From: Bacteroidales bacterium
GTDB taxonomy: Bacteria; Bacteroidota; Bacteroidia; Bacteroidales; UBA932
Length of the DNA: 39,940 nt
Assembly (NCBI GenBank): GCA_017548505.1
Contig: JAFYZX010000064.1
Coordinates: forward strand, 1 to 39,940
Direction: 5' to 3'
The notes beneath the pieces are model-generated. The model was not told the origin of the DNA, made no database searches, and saw nothing but the letters and a program-made list of their open reading frames with translations. The position numbers and the translations under genes are program-made. Below are positions 16,711-23,441 of this stretch, piece after piece; the stretch's first letter is position 1; every line of letters begins with the position of its first letter.

Positions 16711-17664
16711 TTATTTTATAATAATGGTGTCAGATTCAAACGATATGTGCCCCGGAAGGAACTCCTGGAACACTTCAATTATCACGTCCGAGCTGTCGCT
16801 CATCTTTAGCCTTCCGCTCAGCACCTTGTTCTTGATATCCTCGTCGGCGATAATCAGATTGTAGCCGTAATAGCGGCATATTTCCTTCATTATATTCTCA
16901 AATCTCTCTGACTCGAAGGAATAGACTCCCCCTATCCAGGAAGAATAGATAGAGGTGTTCGCCTTCATGATGGAATTGCTGCGGCGAACCTTGTCGAATA
17001 TGGCAAGTTCCCCAGTGTGCATATTATCCCTGCATTCATTTCCTGTACTGTCTGCATAACGGATTGAAATCTCTCCGTCCATAAGCGCCGCATAGGCCCT
17101 GGACTCATCGCGATATGCCTTAATATCGAACTTTGTTCCGGTTGCAACAACCTCAAAATCACCTGCATCCACAATGAAAGGGCTGCTCTGCGATGCCGCT
17201 ACCTCAAAATAACCCTCACCATTGAAAGACACGGTCCTTTCCTTTCCCCTGAAGCGTTCCGGATATGTTATGCTGGATGAAGATTTCATCCACACCCTGC
17301 TGCCGTCCGGAAGAAGAAGGTGCGTTATTCCTTTCTGCGGTGCCGTTACCGTCTTCATCTGAGGTCTCAGAAAACCCGGCAGTATCAGAGCCAGCAGCAC
17401 AACTGCCGCCGCTGCCAGAATACCCCAGCGCCACCAGATGTGGCCGGAAGATTTCTTCCCCTTGGCCGCGGCATAGGTTGCCTTCGTGAAATCGCTGTAA
17501 CGTTTTTCCAGATATGCCGGATCGGACATTCTCTGATAAAGATCCTCGTTGAGAGTTGAGAGGTTTCTCCACTTCTCAAGCTCCATTGACTCATCCTCCG
17601 TAAGATCCCTCATAAGATGCTTTGCCAGAAGATGTTTGATCCTGTCTTCGTTGAAACTATCCAT
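16711..17664 (-). CDS. FecR family anti-sigma factor
   Basis: The product has 317 residues. The N-terminal sigma-binding helices are cytoplasmic (LLAKHLMRDLTEDESMELEKW). A membrane helix follows at about 75-95 (WWRWGILAAAAVVLLALILPGFL). The periplasmic FecR domain has the diagnostic TVTAPQKGITHLLLPDGSRVWM, SSSITYPERF, FNGEGYFEV and VVATGTKFDIKAY. The C-terminal DUF4974 region (FENIMKEICRYYGYNLI) resembles STN and is thought to contact the transporter. It sits between the sigma gene and susC, as in signal-transducing Bacteroidota loci. Confidence 0.94.
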   Translation of the reverse strand: MDSFNEDRIKHLLAKHLMRDLTEDESMELEKWRNLSTLNEDLYQRMSDPAYLEKRYSDFTKATYAAAKGKKSSGHIWWRWGILAAAAVVLLALILPGFLRPQMKTVTAPQKGITHLLLPDGSRVWMKSSSSITYPERFRGKERTVSFNGEGYFEVAASQSSPFIVDAGDFEVVATGTKFDIKAYRDESRAYAALMDGEISIRYADSTGNECRDNMHTGELAIFDKVRRSNSIMKANTSIYSSWIGGVYSFESERFENIMKEICRYYGYNLIIADEDIKNKVLSGRLKMSDSSDVIIEVFQEFLPGHISFESDTIIIK

Positions 17665-17732
17665 ACAGATTGCCTGCAGAGCCTGTATGCTCTGCTACTA
17701 TAAAGACAATCCAGACGGAAAAAAGGATGGAA

Positions 17733-18281
17733 TCAGAGCCCGAAAAAAACAGCCGCTAAGGCAAAAAGATCCTTGAGAGACTCCCTAAGCAGTTCCTTTG
17801 AGCGTGCTTTCTGGCTTTTTACGGTATTGACGGAGATGCCCAGCCTGTCTGCAATCTCGATATTGCTCAAACCATCCAGATAGCTCATCTTGAACACCTG
17901 GCGGCAGCCCTCCGGAAGATCTTCTATCCTTGAGAAAACCTCCCACAGTATCTCAGTCTCTATACGGGAGTTGACATAGCCGCCTTCATCGGAAGTCTCG
18001 GCTTCTTTCAGCCATGCGGAAACATATCTGCTGTGCACTTCCTTTCTCGACAAATGGTTCAGACAGGAGTTCCTTACCGCACTCAGAAGATAGGAATTCA
18101 CGGACTTGGCGTCTTCAAGTTCCACATTCCTGGAAAGCACTTTCTCAAACACGGAATGCACTATATCCTCAGCCTCCTGAAGAGACTCCACGAACCTCAG
18201 TGCATAGAAGCACAGGAAAGACCTGCTCTTTCCGTAGATTTCGGAAATAATCGCTGAGATATAGTCGGGGCCTGATTCCAT
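17733..18281 (-). CDS. ECF-type sigma-70 factor controlling the SusCD/peptidase operon
   Basis: The product has 182 residues from the ATG at 18281; an in-frame TTG at 18299 is an unlikely start. The sigma-2 region is FLCFYALRFVESLQEAEDIVHSVFEKVL through VNSYLLSAVRNSCLNHLSRKE. Sigma-4 is LPEGCRQVFKMSYLDGLSNIEIADRLGISVNTVKSQKARSKELL. It is the first gene of the run of eight that ends with the YfcC permease, with 68 bp before fecR and 12-24 bp or less between the later genes. The ATG lies only 5 bp after a TAnnTTTG promoter match, so the message may be leaderless or nearly so. Confidence 0.93.
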   Translation of the reverse strand: MESGPDYISAIISEIYGKSRSFLCFYALRFVESLQEAEDIVHSVFEKVLSRNVELEDAKSVNSYLLSAVRNSCLNHLSRKEVHSRYVSAWLKEAETSDEGGYVNSRIETEILWEVFSRIEDLPEGCRQVFKMSYLDGLSNIEIADRLGISVNTVKSQKARSKELLRESLKDLFALAAVFFGL

Positions 18282-18286
18282 TATAA

Positions 18287-18294
18287 CAAAGATA
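18287..18294 (-). promoter_or_regulatory. -7 promoter element, TATCTTTG, for the sigma/SusCD operon
   Basis: This is an exact match to TAnnTTTG, ending 5 bp before the sigma ATG. No obvious -33 element was seen. It lies in the 24-bp gap after the fic gene, so read-through from fic is an alternative source of transcript. Confidence 0.4.
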
Positions 18295-18305
18295 AGCAAA
18301 TAATG

Positions 18306-19187
18306 CTAATACTTTATTCTGAAGTAATCCAGAAGTTTCTTGTAATTATCCTGTGCCGCGAGGCAGGTATCGGTAAGAAAACCATTGACTCTTCCCCATT
18401 CCCGGAGTCCGCGGTAATAGTAGAATTTCAGATCATCTGTAATGATGAACGGAACTATTCCGCAAGCCAGACACTCTTTGAACATAACAAGCCTCCCCAC
18501 ACGCCCATTCCCGTCCTGAAACGGATGGATGGCTTCAAACTTCTGGTGGAAATCAATAATATCCTCAAGGTTCTTCTCCTTTTTTGATTTGTATGCAAAG
18601 AGTAATGCTTTCATCTGGGAATGAACCTGTTCCGGAGGGCAGGTTTCATTTCCTCCAACTTCGTTTGGCAACTTCTTGTAATCACCAACGACAAACCATT
18701 TTTTCTGACTGTCCGAAGTTCCGGTTTTCAGGATCCTGTGCAGTTCCTTGATGAAACTCTCAGACAGTTGTTCCTCAGCTCTGTTAATAATAAGGTCTAT
18801 GCAACGGAAATGATTTGCCGTTTCAACGATATCGTCAACATTGACACTTTCATCTGTAATGCCAATGGTATTCGTTTCATAGATAAAGCGTGTCTGCTCG
18901 TGAGTCAAACGGCTGCCTTCTATATGATTGGAGTTATAAGTAAGATCTATCTGGGTATGGTGATAAATGCCTCCACTGACCTTCCCTTCCTTTTCTTCCC
19001 TTAGCCTCTTCAACAGAGGAGATATCCGGCTCTTTCCCCTTCTGGGAATAACGGCATCTGCCGGGAGAATCCAAGTCTTACCGGAAAGGACGGCTCCCTC
19101 AATCTTCCCGACAGCACACCAGTTTCTTACGGTGCGCTCAGAAATACTATGGGACTCGGCGAATTGGCTGACTGTTACTAAATCCAT
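18306..19187 (-). CDS. Fic family protein with N-terminal helix-turn-helix
   Basis: The product has 293 residues. The catalytic Fic motif is HPFQDGNGRVGR at 221-232, with His221 in place, so it should transfer AMP or another nucleotide moiety. An inhibitory motif SNHIEG (Ser86, Glu90, Gly91) matches (S/T)xxxE(G/N) and lies before the Fic core, the class II arrangement of self-inhibited Fic proteins. The first 50 residues (VSQFAESHSISERTVRNWCAVGKIEGA) look like a MerR/excisionase-type winged helix. A 24-bp palindrome overlaps its promoter, and a half-site sits just before its ATG, which suggests autorepression. No separate antitoxin gene is adjacent. It could be a toxin-like regulator or a target-modifying enzyme. 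Confidence 0.9.
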   Translation of the reverse strand: MDLVTVSQFAESHSISERTVRNWCAVGKIEGAVLSGKTWILPADAVIPRRGKSRISPLLKRLREEKEGKVSGGIYHHTQIDLTYNSNHIEGSRLTHEQTRFIYETNTIGITDESVNVDDIVETANHFRCIDLIINRAEEQLSESFIKELHRILKTGTSDSQKKWFVVGDYKKLPNEVGGNETCPPEQVHSQMKALLFAYKSKKEKNLEDIIDFHQKFEAIHPFQDGNGRVGRLVMFKECLACGIVPFIITDDLKFYYYRGLREWGRVNGFLTDTCLAAQDNYKKLLDYFRIKY

Positions 19188-19191
19188 ATTT

Positions 19192-19201
19192 TATCGGCAA
19201 G
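19192..19201 (-). promoter_or_regulatory. Half-site CTTGCCGATA upstream of the fic start codon
   Basis: This repeats one full arm of the palindrome at 19231-19254 and sits 4 bp before the fic ATG. The repetition argues that the sequence is a protein-binding site rather than a terminator. Confidence 0.6.
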
Positions 19202-19218
19202 TTTTGCTTATACAAACA

Positions 19219-19226
19219 CAAATATA
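19219..19226 (-). promoter_or_regulatory. -7 promoter element, TATATTTG, for fic
   Basis: This is an exact match to TAnnTTTG, 31 bp upstream of the fic ATG. A TTG 21 nt further upstream (19248-19250), a plausible -33 element, lies inside the palindrome. Confidence 0.55.
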
Positions 19227-19230
19227 GCAT

Positions 19231-19254
19231 TTTCTTGCCGATATCGGCAAGAAA
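19231..19254. promoter_or_regulatory. 24-bp perfect palindromic operator
   Basis: The core CTTGCCGATATCGGCAAG with three more matching bases on each side is a perfect palindrome without a spacer. It covers the likely -33 region of the fic promoter and begins 2 bp after the stop codon of the leucine-rich-repeat gene. Occupancy by a dimer would block polymerase. Confidence 0.7.
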
Positions 19255-19256
19255 TA

Positions 19257-20186
19257 CTATCGTTTATTGTAGCCGATAAGCTCCACGTCTTTATCGGCCA
19301 TCGCCAAACTGATTTTCGGGTTGTTTGTAAGGTCAACGCTGGTAAGTTTGTTTCTATCGCACATCAGCCATTCCAGTTTAGGATTCTTGCTAACATCCAG
19401 AGAAGTAAGCTGGTTGCCTTCGCAATTCAGGGTGAAGAGTTCCGGAAGGTTGGTCAAATCCAAAGCTGTAAGCAGATTGTTGACGCAATACAACTGCTCC
19501 AGTTTAGGGTTATTGCTTAGATCCAGGGTGGCGACCTGATTTGTAGATAATGCAAGAGAAGAAAGATCCGGGCACTTGGTTACATCCAGGCTCGGGATTT
19601 GGTTATCGTTGCATCCTAAATTGAACAGCTTGGTGTTCTTGGTTACATCCAGGCCGGTCAACTCGCAAGATGAGCATGTCAGTTCCCTTAATTCTGTATT
19701 CCTTCTAACGTCCAGATTGCCGATTGGATTGCTGGAGCAATACAACTGCCTGAGTTTGGTGTTATTGCGTATATCAAGGCTGTTAACCTGGTGATATTCG
19801 AAAACAAGTATTTCCAGATTCGGAAAGTATTCAATACCCTTTAAAGAATGCAGAGGCTCGTCATATTCCCATCTTGATTCGGATTCTTCGCTTGCAAAAG
19901 GAGGCTCGAACACAAGTTCAGTTACCGCTGCCGCTTCAGCCATGGAAATCTTGCCGTCTTTGTCGGTGTCAAAATTCTTCTTGCATAATGCTATGAATGA
20001 AGGGTCATCCATTACGGAGCAAACATCATCAACTTCCGCAAGAACAATCGGTTCCTCAACGGGTTCTGTAACTTCAGGAGTCTCAGGATTTTCTGTATTC
20101 CCCGCATTCTCTCCGTTATTTTTGCAGGACAGTACAGTAAGGCACATCGCTGAGATAAACAGGGATGCAAAAACAAGTTTTTTCAT
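19257..20186 (-). CDS. Lipoprotein with EF-hand and leucine-rich repeats
   Basis: The product has 309 residues. The lipoprotein signal ends at VLSC. A Pro/Glu/Thr-rich linker follows. One EF-hand-like calcium loop DTDKDGKISMAE lies at about 73-84. From about 125 there are eight 21-residue repeats of the form LxxLxCxxNxLxxLDVSKNPK (for example LRQLYCSSNPIGNLDVRRNTE). Cys recurs at the same repeat position in most units. Similar proteins of Bacteroidota are surface or secreted, with roles in adhesion, but no partner can be inferred here. It is followed by the fic operator and is on the same strand as fic. Confidence 0.85.
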   Translation of the reverse strand: MKKLVFASLFISAMCLTVLSCKNNGENAGNTENPETPEVTEPVEEPIVLAEVDDVCSVMDDPSFIALCKKNFDTDKDGKISMAEAAAVTELVFEPPFASEESESRWEYDEPLHSLKGIEYFPNLEILVFEYHQVNSLDIRNNTKLRQLYCSSNPIGNLDVRRNTELRELTCSSCELTGLDVTKNTKLFNLGCNDNQIPSLDVTKCPDLSSLALSTNQVATLDLSNNPKLEQLYCVNNLLTALDLTNLPELFTLNCEGNQLTSLDVSKNPKLEWLMCDRNKLTSVDLTNNPKISLAMADKDVELIGYNKR

Positions 20187-20272
20187 ATTAAATAATGATT
20201 AAGATTTTTCTTTGTGGCAATCACAATTATAGCAAAAAAACGGCAGAAATGCAATAATTGCCTTGCTTTGAG

Positions 20273-20280
20273 TATATTTG
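20273..20280 (+). promoter_or_regulatory. -7 promoter element, TATATTTG
   Basis: This is an exact match to TAnnTTTG, 16 bp upstream of the ATG at 20297. It supports that start over the in-frame ATG at 20258, which would lie upstream of the element. Confidence 0.5.
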
Positions 20281-20296
20281 TACAAAAGGATTTGAG

Positions 20297-21577
20297 ATGA
20301 AAAAGCTTCTTGTTTTAACGGCATTATTATTTGTATTCTGTGCCTCTTATGCTCAGACAGGAACCTGGAGCGGTAAGCTGGATGTGTTCGGAACCAAGAT
20401 CACATTGGTCTTCCATTTGGATGACGAGGCCTGCACTATTGATTCTCCCGATCAGGGGGTAAAGGGCATACCGGCCCAACTTGAAAGGACTCCGATAGGA
20501 GTAAAGGTTACAATTCCATCCATAAATGCCGTTTACGAAGGGCTTTACGCAATCAAGACCATAACCGGAACCTTTACCCAGAATGGGCAGCAGTTCCCTC
20601 TGGCCCTTGTTCCTGGAGAGCCTAAGAGAAACCGTCCCCAGACTCCTGTGGGACCATTCCCATACACAACGGAGGAAGTGAGTTTTACCAACGGAGATGC
20701 TGTCCTGAGCGGAACGCTTGTCCTTCCGGAAGAATATTCCCGCAAAACGCCTGTTCTTATTATGGTAACCGGCAGTGGTCTCCAGAACAGGGACGAGGAG
20801 TTGTTCGAGCACAAGCCTTTTGCCGTAATCGCCGATGCTCTTGCAAGACAGGGCATTGCTACTCTTCGATATGACGACAGGGGATTCGGGAAGTCTACCG
20901 GAGATGTGATAAACTGCACTACAGAAGACTTAAAGGATGATGCTCTTTCTGGTATAGCTCTTCTCCGCGACCGCTTTGAAAAGGTGGGTATTATCGGGCA
21001 CAGCGAAGGAGGAACCATTGCCTTTATGCTGGCTGCGGAAGGCAAGGTGGATTTTGTGGTAAGCCTGGCCGGATGCGTGGAAAACGGAGGAGAAGTTCTT
21101 CTGAAGCAAAACAGGAGCGCCCTTGCCCAGGCAGGCCTGCCGGAAGAAATAGTTGACAACTATGTGTCTGTCCTCAAGAATGTATTCGACGAAATAAAGG
21201 CCGGAATGACTCCCGTAGTTGCAGGAGGTGGCCTTCCGGAACCTCTGGAGAAAAACCTTCAGGATGCCCTTCCTGCTCTCAGAACGCCGTATATGAAATA
21301 TTTCATCGCTATGGATGTAGCCCCTCTGTTGAAGAACATTACCTGCCCTGTGATGGCCCTCAACGGCACGCTTGACAGCCAGGTGGAATGCGGTGCAAAC
21401 CTTGGAATCATCAGAAAGGAGATCACATCGCCGAAGAAAGTTGTGGCGGTAGAAGGTGTAAACCATCTGTTCCAGCACTGCACAACCGGAGATGTATCTG
21501 AATACAAGGAAATCGAAGAGACTTTTGCTCCGGAAGCTCTCCGGATTATCATAGAGTGGCTTCAGGGACTGGAATAA
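20297..21577 (+). CDS. Secreted alpha/beta hydrolase
   Basis: The product has 426 residues with a signal peptide ending near SYAQ. Residues 21-110 form a beta-rich N-terminal domain (GTWSGKLDVFGTKITLVFHL) that is often fused to this hydrolase type in Bacteroidota. The hydrolase domain has SGLQNRDEEL, RYDDRGFGKSTG and the nucleophile elbow GHSEGG at 234-239 (Ser236). A C-terminal acid lies around LNGTLDSQV, and GVNHLFQ provides the His. It is probably a periplasmic esterase or peptidase-like hydrolase with unknown substrate. Its stop is only 2 bp from the 3' end of the convergent tRNA-Ser gene. Confidence 0.87.
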   Translation: MKKLLVLTALLFVFCASYAQTGTWSGKLDVFGTKITLVFHLDDEACTIDSPDQGVKGIPAQLERTPIGVKVTIPSINAVYEGLYAIKTITGTFTQNGQQFPLALVPGEPKRNRPQTPVGPFPYTTEEVSFTNGDAVLSGTLVLPEEYSRKTPVLIMVTGSGLQNRDEELFEHKPFAVIADALARQGIATLRYDDRGFGKSTGDVINCTTEDLKDDALSGIALLRDRFEKVGIIGHSEGGTIAFMLAAEGKVDFVVSLAGCVENGGEVLLKQNRSALAQAGLPEEIVDNYVSVLKNVFDEIKAGMTPVVAGGGLPEPLEKNLQDALPALRTPYMKYFIAMDVAPLLKNITCPVMALNGTLDSQVECGANLGIIRKEITSPKKVVAVEGVNHLFQHCTTGDVSEYKEIEETFAPEALRIIIEWLQGLE

Positions 21578-21579
21578 GG

Positions 21580-21665
21580 CGGTGAGTGAGGGATTCGAAC
21601 CCCCGTTGCATTAACTGCAAACCTGTTTTCGAGGCAGGCTCCTTAAACCACTCGGACAACTCACC
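21580..21665 (-). tRNA. tRNA-Ser(CGA)
   Basis: The acceptor arms GGTGAGT and ACTCACC pair fully, and the discriminator is G. The anticodon loop reads CTCGAAA, giving anticodon CGA for codon UCG. The long variable arm (TTTGCAGTTAATGCAAC) is typical of serine tRNAs, and the T-arm contains GGTTCGAATCC. The closing pair of the anticodon stem is a C-A mismatch. The 3' CCA is not fully encoded. Confidence 0.93.
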
Positions 21666-21715
21666 TGGAAATAATTCTCTCCTGGATTCCGTCGGGCTTA
21701 CGCCCTCCGGCTTCC

Positions 21716-21737
21716 CTGCCCGCCTGCGGCGGGGCAG
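21716..21737. repeat. GC-rich hairpin between the two serine tRNAs
   Basis: CTGCC plus CGCC (21716-21724) pairs with GGCG plus GGCAG (21728-21737), with one bulged G and a TGC loop. It lies in a GC-rich block (about 21687-21740) unlike the AT-rich flanks and resembles dispersed intergenic repeats of Bacteroidales. No second copy was seen in this window. Confidence 0.5.
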
Positions 21738-21753
21738 TGCAACCCTTCATAAA

Positions 21754-21784
21754 TAATGGCGCTCAAGCAAGCTTGGCGCCATTA
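21754..21784. repeat. Long inverted repeat between the two serine tRNAs
   Basis: A 9-bp arm (TAATGGCGC, 21754-21762) pairs perfectly with 21776-21784. A further CAAG/CTTG pair lies inside, closing a CAAG loop. It is a candidate RNA-processing structure in a joint tRNA transcript, or a repeat element. Confidence 0.55.
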
Positions 21785-21798
21785 CTTATTCAGTCTTG

Positions 21799-21883
21799 CG
21801 GAGAGACAGGGATTCGAACCCCGGGAGGCTTTCACCTCAACAGTTTTCAAGACTGCCGCAATCGACCACTCTGCCATCTCTCC
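21799..21883 (-). tRNA. tRNA-Ser(UGA)
   Basis: The acceptor arms GGAGAGA and TCTCTCC pair fully, with discriminator G. The anticodon loop CTTGAAA gives anticodon UGA for codon UCA. The anticodon stem CAGT/ACTG is intact, the variable arm is long, and the T-arm is GGTTCGAATCC. The 3' CCA is not encoded. It is upstream of the other serine tRNA on the same strand, 133 bp away. Confidence 0.95.
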
Positions 21884-21937
21884 TGATTGGGCTGCAAAAA
21901 TAACGGATTTTTGTCAATTGCCAAAAAAAGTTACTGT

Positions 21938-22582
21938 CTAAGCCTCTTTATTCTTGTCTGACCTGGCAAAATATTTTCTCTGGAAGAGGATCATATAGAT
22001 CACTCCACAGGTTATGCAACTGTCCGCAAAGTTGAAAATCGGACGGAAGAACTCAAAGTCGTTTCCACCTACCCATGGCATCCATTCAGGCCAGGTCCAA
22101 TGAGCCATCGGGAAATAGAACATATCCACAACCTTGCCCTGGAGGAAAGGAGCGTAGCCCTGTCCGAAAGGAACCATAGTGGCAACGGTTCCGTAGTTGG
22201 ACTCGCTGAATATCAGGCCGTAGAAAGCACTGTCTATCATATTTCCTATTGCTCCTACAAGAACCATTGTCATGCCGATGACAACTCCCCACGGAGCCTT
22301 GCCCCTATTGATCAGGCGGTTAATGTACCAGATCAGGACGCCGATAAGGATAACCCTTAGGCTGGAAAGGAGAATTTTGCCCAACACACCGCCAAGCTGC
22401 ATGCCAAAGGCCATGCCGTTGTTCTCTATGAACAGCAGCTGGGCCCACTTGCTGTGGCCGAACAGCTCAAAACCCTGACCGTACGCGAAATTCAGCTTGA
22501 CATAGAACTTTATTGCCTGGTCTATGGCAAGCAGAATAATCGTGATAAGGACAATGGTCCACTTCCTGCTGCGGGTACTCAT
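21938..22582 (-). CDS. lspA: Lipoprotein signal peptidase (signal peptidase II)
   Basis: The product has 214 residues with four membrane helices. It is the aspartic protease that removes signal peptides from prolipoproteins. Motifs are [18 protein letters not shown] (family GNxxD), KVVDMFYFP (first catalytic Asp) and FNFADSCI (second catalytic Asp). The extra loop between GNMID and VVDM ([13 protein letters not shown] to FLQGK) makes it longer than the enterobacterial enzyme, as in other Bacteroidota. It starts 4 bp after the DksA-like gene stops and is the third gene of the ileS operon. It would serve the many lipoproteins seen in this window. Confidence 0.95.
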   Translation of the reverse strand: MSTRSRKWTIVLITIILLAIDQAIKFYVKLNFAYGQGFELFGHSKWAQLLFIENNGMAFGMQLGGVLGKILLSSLRVILIGVLIWYINRLINRGKAPWGVVIGMTMVLVGAIGNMIDSAFYGLIFSESNYGTVATMVPFGQGYAPFLQGKVVDMFYFPMAHWTWPEWMPWVGGNDFEFFRPIFNFADSCITCGVIYMILFQRKYFARSDKNKEA

Positions 22583-22586
22583 AAGA

Positions 22587-23411
22587 TTACCTGCTCTCCT
22601 TGTCCTCTACGTTAAGGGTTGCGTGAGGAACCAGAAGAAGCCTTGCCTTTGGAATGAGTTTTCCTGTCTTGCGGCTGATGCCGTAGGTCTTGTTCTCGAT
22701 TCTTACCAGAGCTGCCTCAAGGTTCTGGATGAACTTGTACTGGCGGTTTGCCAGCTGGCTGCTCTCCTCCTTAGAAAGGGAGAATGCACCCTCCTCGATT
22801 ACCTGGAACGAAGGGGAAGTGTCTTCCACGTCGTTGCTGGTGCGGTGGGTAATTGCAGAACGCAGCATCTCGTAATCATCCTTTGCCTTGGCAAGTTTCT
22901 CGAGAATTATCTTCTTGAACTCCTGAAGGTCAGCGTCGCTGTAGCGTACCTTCGGAACCTCAGGAACATTTACAGGGGCCGGGGCTTTTGGAGCTACCTT
23001 CTGGGCAGGAGCTTTTGGAGCCTCTTTCTTTACCGGAGCCTTGGCAGGGGCCTTCTTTACCGGAGCTTTGGCAACGGCCTTCTTGGCTGGAGCCTTTGCA
23101 ACGGTCTTCTTTACCGGAGCCTTTGAAACAGCTTTCTTTGCTGGAGCTTTTGCAACGACCTTCTTGGCAGGAGCTTTCTTTGCAGGGGCCTTTGCAACAG
23201 CTTTCTTTACTGGAGCCTTTGCAACAACCTTCTTGGCTGGGGCCTTTGCTGCAACCTTCTTTGGAGCAGCAGCCTTTACGGGCTTCTTGGCAACAGCTTT
23301 TGCCGCAGAAACCTTAGGCTCTGCTTTTTTCACAACGGCTTTCTTTGCTGCCGGCTTCGGGGCAGTCTTCTTTGGAGCCACTTTGGCTGCCTTCTTCACT
23401 TTTGTTGCCAT
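22587..23411 (-). CDS. TraR/DksA-like regulator with histone-H1-like Lys/Ala/Pro tail
   Basis: The product has 274 residues. Residues 1-150 are almost only Lys, Ala, Pro and Val and contain about nine copies of a nonapeptide KKxVAKAP(A/V). Residues 155-274 are a Bacteroidota DksA/TraR-type domain ([68 protein letters not shown]). I see no cysteine in the whole protein. The position usually occupied by Cys in the zinc-finger remnant (YGIC) is Ser246. The domain should act at the RNA polymerase secondary channel, and the basic tail should bind DNA or RNA. It lies between ileS and lspA, the order common in Bacteroidota, where the protein is usually near 125 residues. Confidence 0.85.
   Translation of the reverse strand: MATKVKKAAKVAPKKTAPKPAAKKAVVKKAEPKVSAAKAVAKKPVKAAAPKKVAAKAPAKKVVAKAPVKKAVAKAPAKKAPAKKVVAKAPAKKAVSKAPVKKTVAKAPAKKAVAKAPVKKAPAKAPVKKEAPKAPAQKVAPKAPAPVNVPEVPKVRYSDADLQEFKKIILEKLAKAKDDYEMLRSAITHRTSNDVEDTSPSFQVIEEGAFSLSKEESSQLANRQYKFIQNLEAALVRIENKTYGISRKTGKLIPKARLLLVPHATLNVEDKESR
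23001..23261 (-). repeat. Degenerate 27-bp tandem repeats encoding KKxVAKAPx
   Basis: This in-gene tandem array encodes residues about 51-137 of the DksA-like protein. Unit changes are mostly Ala/Val/Thr swaps and one five-residue partial unit. The array could expand or contract in frame. Confidence 0.75.
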
Positions 23412-23441
23412 AATCGGATGTTTTTATCTGTTATAATTTGT

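Noticed and set aside
7289-18281. Ordinary polysaccharide utilization locus
   Set aside because: The SusCD core is present, but no glycoside hydrolase, polysaccharide lyase or sulfatase gene lies in the run. The enzymes are peptidases.
23001-23261. CRISPR-like repeat array
   Set aside because: The repeats are in-frame codons for a Lys/Ala/Pro tail without unique spacers.
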